Shown one piece after another: positions 45,347 to 57,284 of a DNA stretch of 64,000 nt (its first letter is position 1; each line of letters opens with the position of its first letter). The stretch is taken from positions 550,001 through 614,000 of the forward strand of contig JAAOOA010000010.1 of NCBI GenBank assembly GCA_012861695.1, written 5' to 3'. The notes below the pieces were generated by a model that ran no database searches, was not told the DNA's origin, and saw only the letters and a program-made list of their open reading frames with translations. A program made the translations under genes and the position numbers. Source of the DNA: Trematomus loennbergii. Its lineage: Eukaryota > Chordata > Actinopteri > Perciformes > Nototheniidae.

Positions 45347-46171
45347 TATTATTACACTGTAACATTTTTGGCTGTACATTTACAGTAAATTACTGGCTAC
45401 TAGTTGCATGGATTTCACAGTAATTTCAACCCAGTCTCACATCTAAACGTGTAATAACTACGCTGGTCCACAACTTGGGACGTAGTATTTCTACAAAAAC
45501 GCCTCTGAAATTGTAGGATCCCTACGTTTTTTTCACCATTCATTTCCAATGGCTGGCGTCTATATCACGTGATCTTCAACTTTCTCTCTGCAGAAATAAA
45601 AAAACATGGCCGACCTTCGTTTTATTCTCGTAGAAAATGCCTATTTTAAGGTTAGTTTGGCCATTAAAATGCGTTTTGATGTCATTTGATGCGAGAAATA
45701 TGAGTTGTTATTTCAGATTATGTGTGCAGTGGATGTACATGATCTTTAGTTTGCTAGTTATTACGAAGAATACTTCAGGAAATTGTGTAAATATAACGTT
45801 TTCATTGTTACCAAGGTGGTTGCTAGGGACGCTGCTATCGATATTATGTCTGTTATGTTGTGTAACTGTTTAATGGTGTTATCTTTATTGCTACCCCCTT
45901 CCCCGTCAATTTATAGTGTTGGTCCACAGCGCAAACGTATTAGTTTAACAAAATCCGCGGCATTGATACGTTATTTTCCCCTGTGCAATTCTCCAACCCA
46001 GTCTCACATCTCACATCTCACATCACATCGTCATAAACACTGGAAACAGACGTATGCAAGATCCTCAGCTCGGTGATTGGACGGTTTAGCCGCAATGCAC
46101 GTTGGGAAATGGTGTTTATTATCTGAAAACAGGAAGAACTGCCGCCAAAACTGAAAACGTGACGTGGATCA

Positions 46172-46366
46172 TTACATTACATGTCACTTGTTAGACGCTT
46201 TTATCCAAAGCACTTACATACTCAATACTGTGGGCAATCCCCACAGGAGCAATTTGGGGTGAAGTGTCTCAGGGACACAACGACATGCTGACTGCAGTGG
46301 GGTTTGAACCTGTGCTCCCCTGATCCGAACACCAACGCACTATACCACTGCGCCACACGCCTCCCC
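46172..46366 (-). mobile_element. tRNA-derived SINE
   Basis: A longer copy of the 25455 family: ATTACATTACATGTCACTTG and GACGCTTTTATCCAAAGC at one end and a tRNA-like B-box (GGTTCAAACCCC, minus) at the other. GATCAT borders both ends as a probable target duplication. Confidence 0.7.
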
Positions 46367-46745
46367 GATCATAAATATATCAGCAGTTAAACAACATCTT
46401 ACATTTCTTTTCACACAATACGTCTCCTTGCAGTATCAACACTAATTCTATTATACTCTTATAAGATGTATGTAGATAGTATAAGAAATGTGCAGAATAT
46501 GACAGTTTAATGGTGGAGGTACACACATATTGATAGATGTCTTGTAATGCACTGTTGAGGAACCTGTGACCCAAGTTTTTTCATTCATTGCATAACTACA
46601 CCGTAGTTGTGTATAATATGATATGTCAATAAACCTTAGAAATCTTGAAATCTTGAAAGGGATGTGCAAAATAGCATTATATACAGTTTTAATTAACTAT
46701 TAGTAGAGAATAACGAGTAATGAATATACTTTATAGGGATCCTAT

Positions 46746-47525
46746 TAGGGATTTCCCGATCACCTTTTTTTGCTCCCGATCCGATTCCGATCATTTGATT
46801 TTGACAATCTGCCGATACCGATTTTTCCCGATCCGATCTTTATGCAATGCATTAAGAGAAAAAAAAGGTAACATAACGGCTGGTCATCCAACGCGATGAA
46901 TTCAGCTATCTTGGCTGCTATTTTTTTGGCCTTTTCACTGTTCTGGGGCAGTTTCTCTTTCCTTTTCAAAGTCTCTGAAAGTGTCGGTTGTTTCAGTGCC
47001 GTTACCTGAGTGGCCGCTGTGTACTCGTCGTGTTGTTGTTGGTGTTTGTTTCTCAGGTGGCGTATTAGATTGGTCGTGTTGAACGTAGCTCTGTTCTTTC
47101 CACCACGCGGAACCTCCGCCTTGCAAACATTGCATCTGGCTGTTACACTGCCTTCGCTTTCAATTTTATAATACTTCCAAACTCCTGACATTTTCTCTGT
47201 CCCGAGTCACCAGCTGAACGTAGCCTCTCGTTAGCTTACTGCTACTATTAGACACTGCGCCCCACTCTGTTGCCAGATTTGAGAGAAATAAGCAACCAGG
47301 TCTATGAAAACAAGCCCAAAAGAAGCAACACATACATGATGTTGTGTAATTTTAAACCAAAACTAAGGCCTCAGGATGACTTTAAGATGTGAACATGGTC
47401 ATTTTTGTTTTGTAACATTAAATAAATAATAAAAATATTTTATTAAAAAAAAAAAAAAAAAATCCCCGATTTTTTCTCCCGATTCCGATCTTTTGAAAAT
47501 CACGGTGATCATCGGGACATCTCTA
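46746..47525 (-). mobile_element. 780-bp hAT element with BED zinc-finger remnant
   Basis: TAGGGATTTCCCGATC at 46746 and the inverse of TAGAGATGTCCCGATG at 47525 are TIRs. An 8-bp duplication GATCCTAT flanks them (46738-46745 and 47526-47533). The subterminal regions are rich in CCCGATCCGAT-type repeats. Confidence 0.8.
46880..47191 (-). pseudogene. ZBED/hAT transposase N-terminal fragment
   Basis: ATG at 47191 encodes SGVWKYYKIESEGSVTARCN followed by VCKAEVPRGG and LIRHLRNKHQQQHDEY. This is a BED zinc finger (CxxC...HxxxxH, residues about 19-50). The lysine-rich linker is then lost into the element's right end. The hAT catalytic and dimerisation domains are deleted. Confidence 0.7.
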
Positions 47526-48491
47526 GATCCTATTAATATCTAATAATAAAATTATAAAATGCAATAACGTGCTTTAACCAGTAGGTGTCCCTTTCTATCA
47601 GCTGTGCACCGTTATGGCGTAAATACAGCCTATCTACCAATTGGATCAAATATAAAAGTCAGCCGAATTAGTATTGATACTGCAAGGAGACGTATTGTGT
47701 GAAAAGAAATGTAAGATGTTGTTTAATTGCTTATATATTTAAGATCCACGTCAAGTTTTCAGTTTTGGCGGCAGTTCTTCCTGTTTTCAGATAATAAACA
47801 CATTTCCCAACGTGCATTGCGGCTAAACCGTCCAATCACCGAGCTGAGGATCTTGCATACGTCTGTTTCCGGTGTTTATGACGATGTGATGTGAGATGTG
47901 AGACTGGGTTGGAGAATTGCACAGGGGAAAATAACGTATCTATGCCACAATTTTAGATGCGGATTTTGTTAAACTAATACGTTTGCGCTGTGGACCAACA
48001 CTATAAATTGACGGGGAAGGGGGTAGCAATAAAGATAACACCATTAAACAGTTACACAACATAACAGACATAATATCGATAGCAGCGTCCCTAGCAACCA
48101 CCTTGGTAACAATGAAAACGTTGTATTTACACAATTTCCTGAAGTATTCTTCGTAATAACTAGCAAACTAAAGATCATGTACATCCACTGCACACATAAT
48201 CTGAAATAACAACTCATATTTCTCGCATCAAATGACATCAAAACGCATTTTAATGGCCAAACTAACCTTAAAATAGGCATTTTCTACGAGAATAAAACGA
48301 AGGTCGGCCATGTTTTTTTATTTCTGCAGAGAGAAAGTTGAAGATCACGTGACATAGACGCCAGCCATTGGAAATGAATGGTGAACAAAAACGTAGGGAT
48401 CCTACAATTTCAGAGGCGTTTTTGTAGAAATACTACGTCCCAAGTTGTGGACCAACGTAGTTATTACACGTTTAGATGTGAGACTGGGTTG

Positions 48492-48604
48492 GTGTGTCTG
48501 TGTGTCTGTCTGTCTGTGTTTGTGTGTATGTGTGTCTGTCTCACTGTGTGTGTGTGTGTGTGTATGAGTATGTGAGTATGAGTATGAGTATGAGTATGAG
48601 TGTG

Positions 48605-48697
<93 letters not shown>
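48492..48697. repeat. Compound TG/GAGTAT microsatellite
   Basis: TGTCTGTCTG, then TGAGTATGAGTATG units, then about 80 bp of TG. Confidence 0.95.
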
Positions 48698-48698
<1 letters not shown>

Positions 48699-49050
48699 CA
48701 TATGTAGTATAGACATCCATTGTTTGTGTGTGCGTGTACCAGTCTGTCTGTGTCTGATTAGGTGATGTCACTCAGCTGTTCAGGGCCACAGTGGAGTTAT
48801 GACATCATCACACAGGTGTTTGTGTTTGAGCTAACGACGTTATCATAACACCTGCGCTTGAGCCCAGAGATCAAAGGTTTCCATGGTGATGTGCAGTAAT
48901 CAGTGAGAGGAGAGCTTTTCCATTGATCTGAATGAGAGATAAACCTCTTACATGTGACGTTTTGTTGAAGAACCGTAACAGATATCGGTAAAACTTCAAT
49001 GTGGAGCGTCTCAGGACCCTGGGGAGTCTCTATGTGTGCTTTTTTTGTAC
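48698..49050. other. No gene seen
   Basis: Unassigned sequence between the microsatellite and the next repeat. Confidence 0.4.
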
Positions 49051-49850
49051 TTTTGGGTCAATAATGTGGCATATTTGGCAGATTAACTAAAGGTGTGCGG
49101 CTGGTGCTGTGATGAAAGATGACGCTGCATTTACAATTGGCCTTAATGGAGACATGTTGAAAGTTTTTGTCACTTCATGCCCTCAAGCGGCATTTTGTTT
49201 AATGTTTTTGTTTAATTTTCAACGTAAGAGAGGTTTTCCTACAATTCAAGCATACAATGATGTCCCAGGAGTGTAGGGTTTGGGAATTATGGCAGTTTTA
49301 AAAAGAAAATGTAAGGCGAATTTCAAGCTCTCCTCCACTCTAGCGGTGACATCATGCACTCTAACCCTTAACGAGCTGCCCAATACACACTCATGTTAAA
49401 ATCTGAAGAAAGCCTCTTTACCAAGCTCCAAACTAAGTGAAATATCTCAAAAAGTGTAAAAGATATTTTATATTTTAAGTTTTATAGCTGAAGGTCTTGT
49501 GATCATTTTATAGTTGGAATGAAGTCTGTAGCTGAAAGTATGTGGAAGGAGAAGCATTTGGCGCAAGGTGTAGGTAAAAGAGATTTGAAGGTTCCTCACA
49601 TTGACTTCCATGTTAAAAAAGGAGTTTAAAAAGCTGAATATTTCAAAAAGTATGAAATATTTTGAAAAAGTTGAAAGTTTCCCACCGATTGCTGAAAAGG
49701 CTGAATAGTTTGATATTTGAATGGTTTCTGTAGCTGAAAGTATGCTGAAGTTATTCGACGGCAAAGTATTGGTTGAAATAAGAATAAAGATTTGAAGAAC
49801 TATAGTGGAACGCTGTAAACAGCATTCCACTAATAACTCGTTATCAACTA
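49051..49850. repeat. Unclassified interspersed repeat ending in a hairpin
   Basis: Repeated AGCTGAAAGTATG and TTGAAG words, typical of a long fish repeat. It ends with a hairpin AGTGGAACGCTGT/ACAGCATTCCACT at about 49804-49831. The family name is not recognised. Confidence 0.4.
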
Positions 49851-49867
49851 CAGCTGACTGTGATCTG

Positions 49868-49936
49868 CTCAACATTCTCCTTTACTCAACATTTCTCCTT
49901 TACTCAAACATTTCTCACTCAAACATTTCTCCTTTA
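49868..49936. repeat. Short tandem array of CATTTCTCCTTTACTCAAA-type units
   Basis: Three to four imperfect copies of an about 20-bp unit. Confidence 0.7.
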
Positions 49937-50208
49937 ATTCTATAGTGGTGTTCCTGGTGTGTAAGTCCGGGAAAATCATAGGTGTAACAATATTACAAAC
50001 CACTACATTTAATGAAATTGGTAATTGTATATGTTTCAATAATAATAATATCATAAGGCCTTGACGCAATCAAATGTAAAACACAAAGTATCATTGATGA
50101 ACACAACAGGAGGATTAAGAAATACTCCATGCAGAGCTGGCCCTGACCTGCAGGGTGCGCTGCTGGGTTAGATTCTAGTTCATTTATAATGGTGAGCGTT
50201 CAGGTCCT
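49937..50208. other. No gene seen
   Basis: Spacer before the polypyrimidine array. Confidence 0.4.
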
Positions 50209-51486
50209 CTACCACCTCTCCCTCCTCTCTCCCTCCTCTCTCCCTCCTCTCTCCCTCCTCTCTCTCCCTCCTCTCTCCCTCCTCTCTGCCTCCTCTCTCC
50301 CTCTCTCTGCTCCTCTCTCCCTCCTCTCTCTCCCTCCTCTCTCCCTCCTCTCTGCCTCCTCTCTCCCTCCTCTCTGCCTCCTCTCTCCCTCCTCTCTCCT
50401 CCTCTCTGCTCCTCTCTCCCTCCTCTCTCCCTCCTCTCTCCCTCCTCTCTGCCTCCTCTCTCCCTCCTCTCTCCCTCCTCTCTGCCCTCTCTCCCTCCTC
50501 TCTCCCTCTTCTCTCCCTCCTCTCCCCCTCTTCTCTCCCTCCTCTCTCCCTCCTCTCTGCCTCCTCTCTCTCCCTCCTCTCTCCCTCCTCTCTCCCTCCT
50601 CTCTCTCCCTCCTCTCTGCCTCTCTCTCCCTCCTCTCTCTCTCCCTCCTCTCTGCCTCCTCTCTCCCTCCTCTCTCCCTCCTCTCTGCCTCCTCTCTCCT
50701 CCTCTCTCTCCCTCCCCCTCCTCTCTCTCCCTCCTCTCTGCCTCCTCTCTCTCCCTCCTCTCTCCCTCCTCTCTCTCCCTCCTCTCTCTCTCCCCCTCTC
50801 TCCTCCTCTCCCCTCCTCTCTCTCCCTCCTCTCTGCCTCCTCTCTCCCTCCTCTCTCTCCCTCCTCTCTCCCTCCTCTCTCCCTCCTCTCTCCCTCCTCT
50901 CTCCTCCTCTCTCCCTCCTCTCTCCCTCTTCTCTCCCTCCTCTCTCCTCTCTCTCCCTCCTCTCTGCCTCCTCTCTCCCTCCTCTCTCCTCCTCTCTCCC
51001 TCCTCTCTCCTCCTCTCTGCCTCCTCTCTCCCTCCTCTCTCTCTCCCTCCTCTCTCCCTCCTCTCTCCTCCTCTCTGCTTCTCTCTCCCTCCTCTCTGCC
51101 TCCTCTCTCCCTCCTCTCTCCCTCCTCTCTCTCCTCCTCTCTCTCTCCCTCCTCTCTGCCTCCTCTCTCTCCCTCCTCTCTCTCCCTCCTCTCTCCTCCC
51201 TCTCCCTCCTCTCTCTCTCTCTGCCTCCTCTCTCCCTCCTCTCTCTCTCCCTCCTCTCTGCCTCCTCTTCCCTCCCTCTCCCTCCTCTCTGCCTCCTCTC
51301 TCTCTCTCTCCCTCCTCTCTCTCTCCTCCCTCTCCTCTCTCCTCCTCTCTCCCTCCTCTCTCTCTCCCTCCTCTCTGCTCCTCTCTCTCCCTCCTCTTCC
51401 CTCCTCTCTCTCTCCCTCCTCTCTGCTCCTCTCTCTCCCTCCTCTTTCCCTCCTCTCTCTCTCTCTCTCTCTCCTCCTCTCTGCTC
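50209..51486. repeat. 1.28-kb polypyrimidine satellite
   Basis: Tandem CTCTCTCCCTC and CTCTCTGCCTC units with length variants. The plus strand is almost pure pyrimidine apart from single G bases. Long ORFs on both strands here are compositional artefacts. Confidence 0.97.
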
Positions 51487-51511
51487 GCTCACTCACAAAA
51501 TGCTCTCGTGC

Positions 51512-51545
51512 CACACACACACACGCACGCACGCACACACACACA

Positions 51546-51576
<31 letters not shown>

Positions 51577-51598
51577 CCACACACACACACACACACCA

Positions 51599-51683
<85 letters not shown>
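51512..51683. repeat. (CA)n microsatellite
   Basis: CACGCACGCA then CA with a few ACCACA interruptions. Confidence 0.95.
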
Positions 51684-51684
<1 letters not shown>

Positions 51685-52587
51685 GAAGAGGGGGGCGCTG
51701 TATGCAATGTACAGTAGGCCTAGTTCTGTTTCTCTAATGTAAGAGATGATGTGTAGCGAGGCGGTCATTAAGGAGAGCACACTCTCACAGGGAGTGAGAC
51801 TGTTGATTCAAAAAGCCCCCACATCTACCCTTCAGATGCAAACATGCAGCAGCTAGAATGACACGCCTGACATTTTCACTTTGCTTTGAAATGGCAGATT
51901 ATTCCAGAGAAGTAGTAACTGAAAGTAACCGCTTTATTAGAGACTAACTGCAAATAAAAGGCCCAAAGTGGAAATAATAATTTCCTTTCTCTGAAATTGT
52001 AATAAAAACATCATTTCCCACAAGCCCTCTGAATTCCTGATCCCTCCCCTTCTGCTGGAATCTCATCAGATGGAAGTGATGTGTGTGTTGGCCACCGGAA
52101 CTCTGCAGTGCAGTCCAAAGGCCATTAGAGGCAGGCAGCTTTTTGTTGAAAACATTTAGCTTATAAATATTGTATGATAATGCTACTGTGAAACATCAAC
52201 CCTGTCTCCTAAAATGACGTTCCCACAGAACTAAACTGCATTCTCAATTACGTTTAGCTAGAACTTATTTTCTCCCACGTTACGTTTGTTATGACGTATC
52301 TTAAATACGTTTATTTTCTACATATCTTTGCCATTTATTGTCTTGCTTATAATAATGATAATAGTAATTTATAAATATCATTTTAGAGCACACATTTGAA
52401 ATCGAGAATCGGGCTCGATATATGGTTAAATTAAAATCATTAGGCGAGGGTGTAATTTCTCCAGCTGTTACTCTCATGAGCGCGGCAGAAAATAATACTT
52501 GTATCATGCCAAAGCTGCTGTGTCGTTTATTGCAACCTCAAACATTAAAACAAATCCAGAGTTACGTGTTTCTGTACTTCCTCTAAG
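51684..52587. other. No gene seen
   Basis: About 0.9 kb of mixed sequence. CCCTGTCTCCTAAAATGACG near 52200 may be a repeat fragment. No coding evidence. Confidence 0.35.
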
Positions 52588-53280
52588 CCCTAGATTCCAC
52601 CGGGCCGTCTGCGCCGCGTTGCGGTTTTGGTCCGGCCTCCTCCGGCGTCATACCCTACCAGGCGCGTTTCAGAAGCATTTCAGAAGCGGAGCGTCTTGCC
52701 TGCCGGCTCGCAGTTTTTGTTGATTTGGGCATATTTCCTGGACAGGCTACTTTGTACAGACAAAGTTAATAATATAATATTCCAGTTATAAACGACATGA
52801 ATCAAAGATGTGTTGCTGTATTTTAGTGGTAAAAAAATGCATTCATCATCATAATTATTCTATATTATAATTTACACAGTGCCTGTAAACCGGAGGAGAA
52901 CGCTGGCATTTCTCCTCCTACTTGAAACACTACGGAGGGATAGGGTCTGCAAAATTAGTTTGTGTGTGTGTATATATATAGGTCTATATAGCTCTGAACG
53001 TTCCACTTCCTGCTGCCCGACCTTACGTTACGCTGCGCCGCGACAAAAATAGGATTCGATCCTAATTTTAGAAAAAGCCCTGCGCCGAGCCGCTTCTGGG
53101 ACGCTTCTGGGACGCGTCTGAGCCGTAACGCGCCGCGTGTGGTGGAATAGCACCCATTGACTAGAGTGGCCGCGATCACCTTGAGCACTGCGGCGCAGCC
53201 GTAACGCGCCCGTAACGCGTCCGTAACGCGTCCGTAACGCGTCCGTAACGCGCCGCAGACGGACCCGGTGGAATCTAGGG
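52588..53280. mobile_element. 693-bp TIR element with tandem CCGTAACGCG subterminal repeats
   Basis: CCCTAGATTCCACCGGG at 52588 and CCCGGTGGAATCTAGGG ending at 53280 are inverted. GTCTGCGCCGCG/CGCCGCAGAC continue the TIR. Four to five CGTCCGTAACG units lie inside the right end (53200-53255). No transposase. Confidence 0.7.
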
Positions 53281-53739
53281 GTTAGAAGAAAGGACAGTAA
53301 CAGAAGAGCTCTGTGGCTTCAGGCTTGATCGCCGTTTAAATGACAGCGTTGGTTTCCCCAAAAGTGGGCGGGGCTGTAAAGTGACGGTGTGGCAGTGCGC
53401 CAAGGTTACGCCGAGCGTCAAGCTCTTTGAAATGGAACGAAACCACGGCAGACTATTCAAAACTGGACTCGGACGCCCCCCAGAACTACACATGCTGGCT
53501 ATTGTGTTTCGCAACATGTTCTATGGCACGTCTCTACTGGGAATTGTAGTTTTAAAAGACGTTTTCGTTTTTCCCAAAATTAGAAGTTGACAGTATTAAA
53601 CTGTGTACACCCCTGGAGGTTTAGGGGATAGGAAACAAATTGGTGTGTACACATTTAAAACATGTAATTACTAAATGGGTGAAAATCGCTTGTATCCATA
53701 ATGGGAAGCATTAATATATACCCACATGCCAGCTCATTG
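53281..53739. other. No gene supported
   Basis: Contains a GC-rich part (53340-53480) with a 69-codon ORF from 53381, but no splice or family evidence. Confidence 0.35.
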
Positions 53740-53865
53740 TTACTTTGTAATTCTACTCCACTACAATTCAGAGGTTAACCTGGTATTTTTACTCCACTAC
53801 ATTTATTTTAGTTACTTTGCAGATTCTGATTAATGATGTGAAATATAAACAACCCTTTAAGCATT
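53740..53865 (+). repeat. Fragment of the GTGTAAAGTAA repeat, left of the LINE
   Basis: ACTCCACTACATTTATTTTAG and GATGTGAAATATAA match 37270-37330. The repeat resumes at 57187 after the LINE. Confidence 0.6.
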
Positions 53866-53947
53866 TAAGCAATAAAATGGACTACATATTTTTCATCTGA
53901 ACACTAACAGCCTGAGACACAAACTGGCTGAACTCAGGCAACTATTC

Positions 53948-55552
53948 ATGAACGGTAAGGCAAGCATATTATGCTTTTCTGAGACCAAATTGGACAATTC
54001 CATTACAGATTCAGAGATTGAAATTGAAGATTATCTTGTAGTGAGAAGGGACAGGAACGTGAATGGAGGTGGTGTCTGCATGTACATACATAAAGACACC
54101 AATTTCAAAAACCGTACTGACCTGCATCATGAAAATATTGAATCTGTGTGGGTTGAAATTCTTTTTGACAATGCTAAATCTGTAATAGTCGGGACAATCT
54201 ATAGACCACCGGAACAGAGTGACTTTTATGATACATTAGATGGGTGTTTGGCTGATGTGGGGGATGTAGAGACAATTATTATTGGAGACTGGAACACGGA
54301 TATGCAACGTAAAGACACGTCCGTCTTCAAGTCCTTCAGTAGGATTTGTGATCTGCACGGCTTCAGCCAGCTAATCACCCAACCCACCCGGGTATGTGAA
54401 ACAACACAAACTACCATTGATCTCATTCTGACCTCTGACAGGTCCAGGATCTCCAGTAAAGGGGTTATAGCATGCGGTTTAAGTGATCATTATATGATAT
54501 TCTGTACCCGCAAAAAGCTAAAACAAAAGGCCGGCTGTCACAAAACAGTCATATCTAGAGACCTCAAAAACTACTCTAGCGAGGCCTTTAACCTAGAACT
54601 GGAGAGCCTGGACTGGTCAGATGAGCTCAGTGGTACACAAGTTGAAGAAACATGGCTTGGTTTCAAAAACAAATTCTCTGCAATACTCAATGATTTGGCC
54701 CCCCTAAGAACAACCAGGGTAAAAAATCGCGCTGAGCCGTGGATGCACTCCGGCATACTGACCGCCATGAAAACCAGAGACAAAAAATGCTCTGAGTTTC
54801 ATAAAAGTCAGTCAATGCTTTCCAAAAGCACGAGCAGTGAACTCCAGGCCCACGTGACTGAACTAAAAATTGAAAGAAACAGACTAAGAAATGACGTAAG
54901 CTCCATGATCAAAACTGCCAAAAAGAATTTCATCAATGACAAAACTGAGGAAAACAAAAATAAACCCCGTGAACTTTGGAAATTACTCAATAACCAGCTT
55001 GGCTGCAGTAAAAAACTCAAAACGAGATTTTCAAACTTAAACATAAAGACAGATAACAGGCTCATCACAGACAAACTGGATGTGGCCAAGTACTTGAACA
55101 TTTTTTTCACAAACATAGCCACAACTCTTGTAAATAAATTACCCTCCCACTCAGGGCTTTTTGGAGTAGATCACATCATGACCTACTACAAAAACCTAGG
55201 GGTACGCAAAGATGATTTCAGTCTAGCAAGGGTAACAACAGCAGAGGTACTCATTAAACTGAGCGCCCTCAAACCTAACAAGGCCACTGGCCACGACAAT
55301 ATCCCCTCCAAATTCCTCAGAGACACAGCAACCGCCATCTCACCAGTCATAGCTCACATAATTAACCTCTCCATAAAACAGGGAAAAGTACCCAAAGACT
55401 TCAAAATTGCAAGAGTAACCCCCCTGCACAAAAAGGGCAGCAAATTGGACCCAGGCAACTACCGCCCTGTTTCTATACTTACCTCCATCTCGAAAGTCAT
55501 GGAAAAAATAGTATATGAACAGGTCGTACGCGGAAAAGAAACTAATCTATGA
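53948..55552 (+). pseudogene. LINE ORF2, endonuclease and N-terminal reverse transcriptase
   Basis: 534 codons, open upstream of the first ATG to about 53880. The APE endonuclease spans about residues 1-215: CFSETKLDNS, GTIYRPP, IIGDWNTDMQ, and GLSDHY with the catalytic SDH. It is followed by a linker and the RT start (KPNKATGHDNIPSKFLRD; RVTPLHKKGSKLDPGNYRPV). Reading ends by a frameshift near 55520, where the next ORF takes over. The product would nick target DNA and prime reverse transcription in the nucleus. Confidence 0.85.
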
Positions 55553-56852
55553 ATTTCAATCTGGCTTTAGAACATCCCACTCCACTGACACATGCCTTCT
55601 TTATTTGAACGACCACATCAAACAAGAGGTGGACGAGGGTAAATACTGCGGCATGGTGATGCTGGACCTACAAAAGGCTTTCGACACTGTCAATCACCCC
55701 ATTCTGATTGACAAGCTAAAAGCAATTGGTTTTGATAAACTATCGGTGAGCTGGATGCAATCCTACCTGGAGGGGAGAGAACAGATGGTGGAGGTAAACG
55801 GTACTCTGTCCCCCCCCCCCCCAGTGAGCTGTGGTGTTCCACAAGGAAGCATATTAGGTCCGTTACTGTTCCTAATTTATGCAAATGACATGTCATCAGC
55901 ATGTGACTGCAACTTGTTCCTGTTCGCGGACGACTCAGCCCTGCTGGTCTCTGACAGGAGCAGATTGCAGGTTGAAAAAACCCTCAGCTCCGAGCTCGGC
56001 AGAATCTGCACCTGGCTCGCCGATAATAAATTATCATTACACCTGGGTAAAACAGAGTCCATTCTCTTCGGTTCGAAACATAATCTCAGCAAATCCGACG
56101 ACTTCTCAGTTGCAGTGGGTGACATTATTGTCACAAGTAAGAAGGAAATTACATACCTAGGATCTATTCTTGAGGCAAACCTCTCCTGTGACAAAATGGC
56201 ATCCAATGTAATAAAAAAAGTCAATCAAAGAACTAGATTCCTATACCGGATCTCCTCTCTGGTAAACAAAAACACCCTGAAAACTCTGGCAGGAGCACTC
56301 ATTCAAGGGTACTATGACTATGCTTGCACGTCATGGTACCATAGCACCTCCAAGGCGCTAAAAATAAAACTTCAAACATCGCAAAATAAACTGGTCAGAC
56401 TACTGCTTGACCTTTCATCTAGAACCCACCTCACCTCTGCCCACTTTGACAACCTAGGATGGCTTAGAGTAGACGACAGAGTACAGCTACTTGCAATGGG
56501 CCTGGTCTACAAGATCCACTACACCTCTATGGTACCCATGTACATGTCAAAATTCTTCCCAAAGGTCAAGGAATACCATGATCATAACACCAGAGGGAGC
56601 TCCACAAATCATGTAAAACCCAGATTTGGCACAAAAAAGGGGGAATACACGTTTCGCAATTATGCCACATCAAGGTGGAACGCTCTTCCCACAACTGTAA
56701 AGGAAAGTAAAACTATACTTACCTTCAAAACCTCTCTTAAAGAGCACCTTCGGGGAGAGCATTGCAAAACTGGCCCCGGTAATGGTACAAATCTCAACCT
56801 GTCGTACAATGGACAGCTTCCCCCCCCATCTATGTATATACTCGCATTTTAG
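55515..56852 (+). pseudogene. LINE ORF2, reverse-transcriptase core and C-terminus
   Basis: 445 codons overlapping the previous ORF in another frame. RT motifs in order: FQSGFRTSHSTDTCLLYLND, MLDLQKAFDTVNHPIL (first catalytic D), CGVPQGSILGPLLFLIYAND and LFLFADDSALL (FADD). The thumb (HLGKTESILFG) and the usual C-terminal TSRWNALPTTVKES follow. A C8 homopolymer (encoding PPPP) near 55811-55821 may hide another indel. Apart from the frameshift the LINE is intact, indicating recent activity. Confidence 0.85.
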
Positions 56853-57186
56853 ACTCTGTTACTAACTGTATATCTGTAGACTTGGTATGTCTTAAATGTC
56901 CGGTTAGGATGTATTAGAACGAAATCTAAAATGAAAATTGTAAATAAGCCATCTGTATGTAAAAAACCACCTGTATGTAAATTGTAAATAAGCCATCTGT
57001 ATGTCAAATATGTCTTATATGTCTTAAATGATATGATGAATTGGAAATGGGGGACCCTGATGTAAACAAGACGAAAGTCTTTCTCTGGTCTGCATCCCCT
57101 TAACAATTGTATGTTTTGAGCTGTACTGTACTGTACCCAATATACAAGCTGTTAATAAACTTTTCAATCAATCAATCAATCCCTTA

Positions 57187-57284
57187 AAGCAGACTTTAGT
57201 TACACCTGAGTAAAATTCAGGGAAGGTGATTGTCAAGTGCCAACAATCAGGAGAGATATTTGATAGTTGGTGCTTGAGAAGACC
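57187..57284 (+). repeat. GTGTAAAGTAA repeat fragment, right of the LINE
   Basis: GCAGACTTTAGTTACACCTG continues the copy at 53740-53865. Confidence 0.55.

Larger units (their letters stand above)
46140..47770. repeat. Core shared with the 15835-18267 foldback
   Basis: GCCGCCAAAACTGAAAAC, then AAACAACATCTTACATTTC and the inverted counterparts at 47540-47770 match 16480-17600. A SINE and a hAT fragment are inserted in it. Confidence 0.7.
45427..48491. mobile_element. 3.07-kb palindromic element containing an inner copy of the same end sequence
   Basis: The outer ends CAACCCAGTCTCACATC and its inverse (48475-48491) open arms of about 565 bp. These match as reverse complements, for example 45600-45900 with 48020-48310. 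The same CCAACCCAGTCTCACATC word starts again at 45993 and ends an inner unit at 47912. A mirrored 78-codon ORF occurs in both arms and is not evidence of a gene. No target duplication was identified. Confidence 0.75.
53866..57186 (+). mobile_element. CR1/L2-group LINE, 3.3 kb, nearly complete ORF2
   Basis: The insertion splits a repeat copy. A 9-bp duplication with one mismatch flanks it (CCCTTTAAG near 53856 and CCCTTAAAG near 57180). The 3' end has AATAAA and a CAAT tetranucleotide tail (57162-57180). The 5' end begins just before the endonuclease domain (NTNSLRHKLAELRQLF), so it is slightly 5' truncated. Confidence 0.8.

Noticed and set aside
45637..45873. 78-codon ORF repeated at 48044-48280 on the other strand
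   Set aside because: Identical because the region is a palindrome; duplication is not independent evidence of coding.
48402..48771. ORFs over the TG/GAGTAT tract
   Set aside because: Dipeptide translations of a microsatellite with no splice or family evidence.
50180..51742. Overlapping ORFs of about 430-520 codons on both strands
   Set aside because: They lie in the CT-rich satellite. Lack of stops follows from composition and the products are low-complexity Ser/Leu/Pro or Arg/Glu repeats.
52955..53188. 77-codon minus ORF in the TIR element at 52588-53280
   Set aside because: GC-rich repeat sequence of a MITE; no domain and no conservation evidence.
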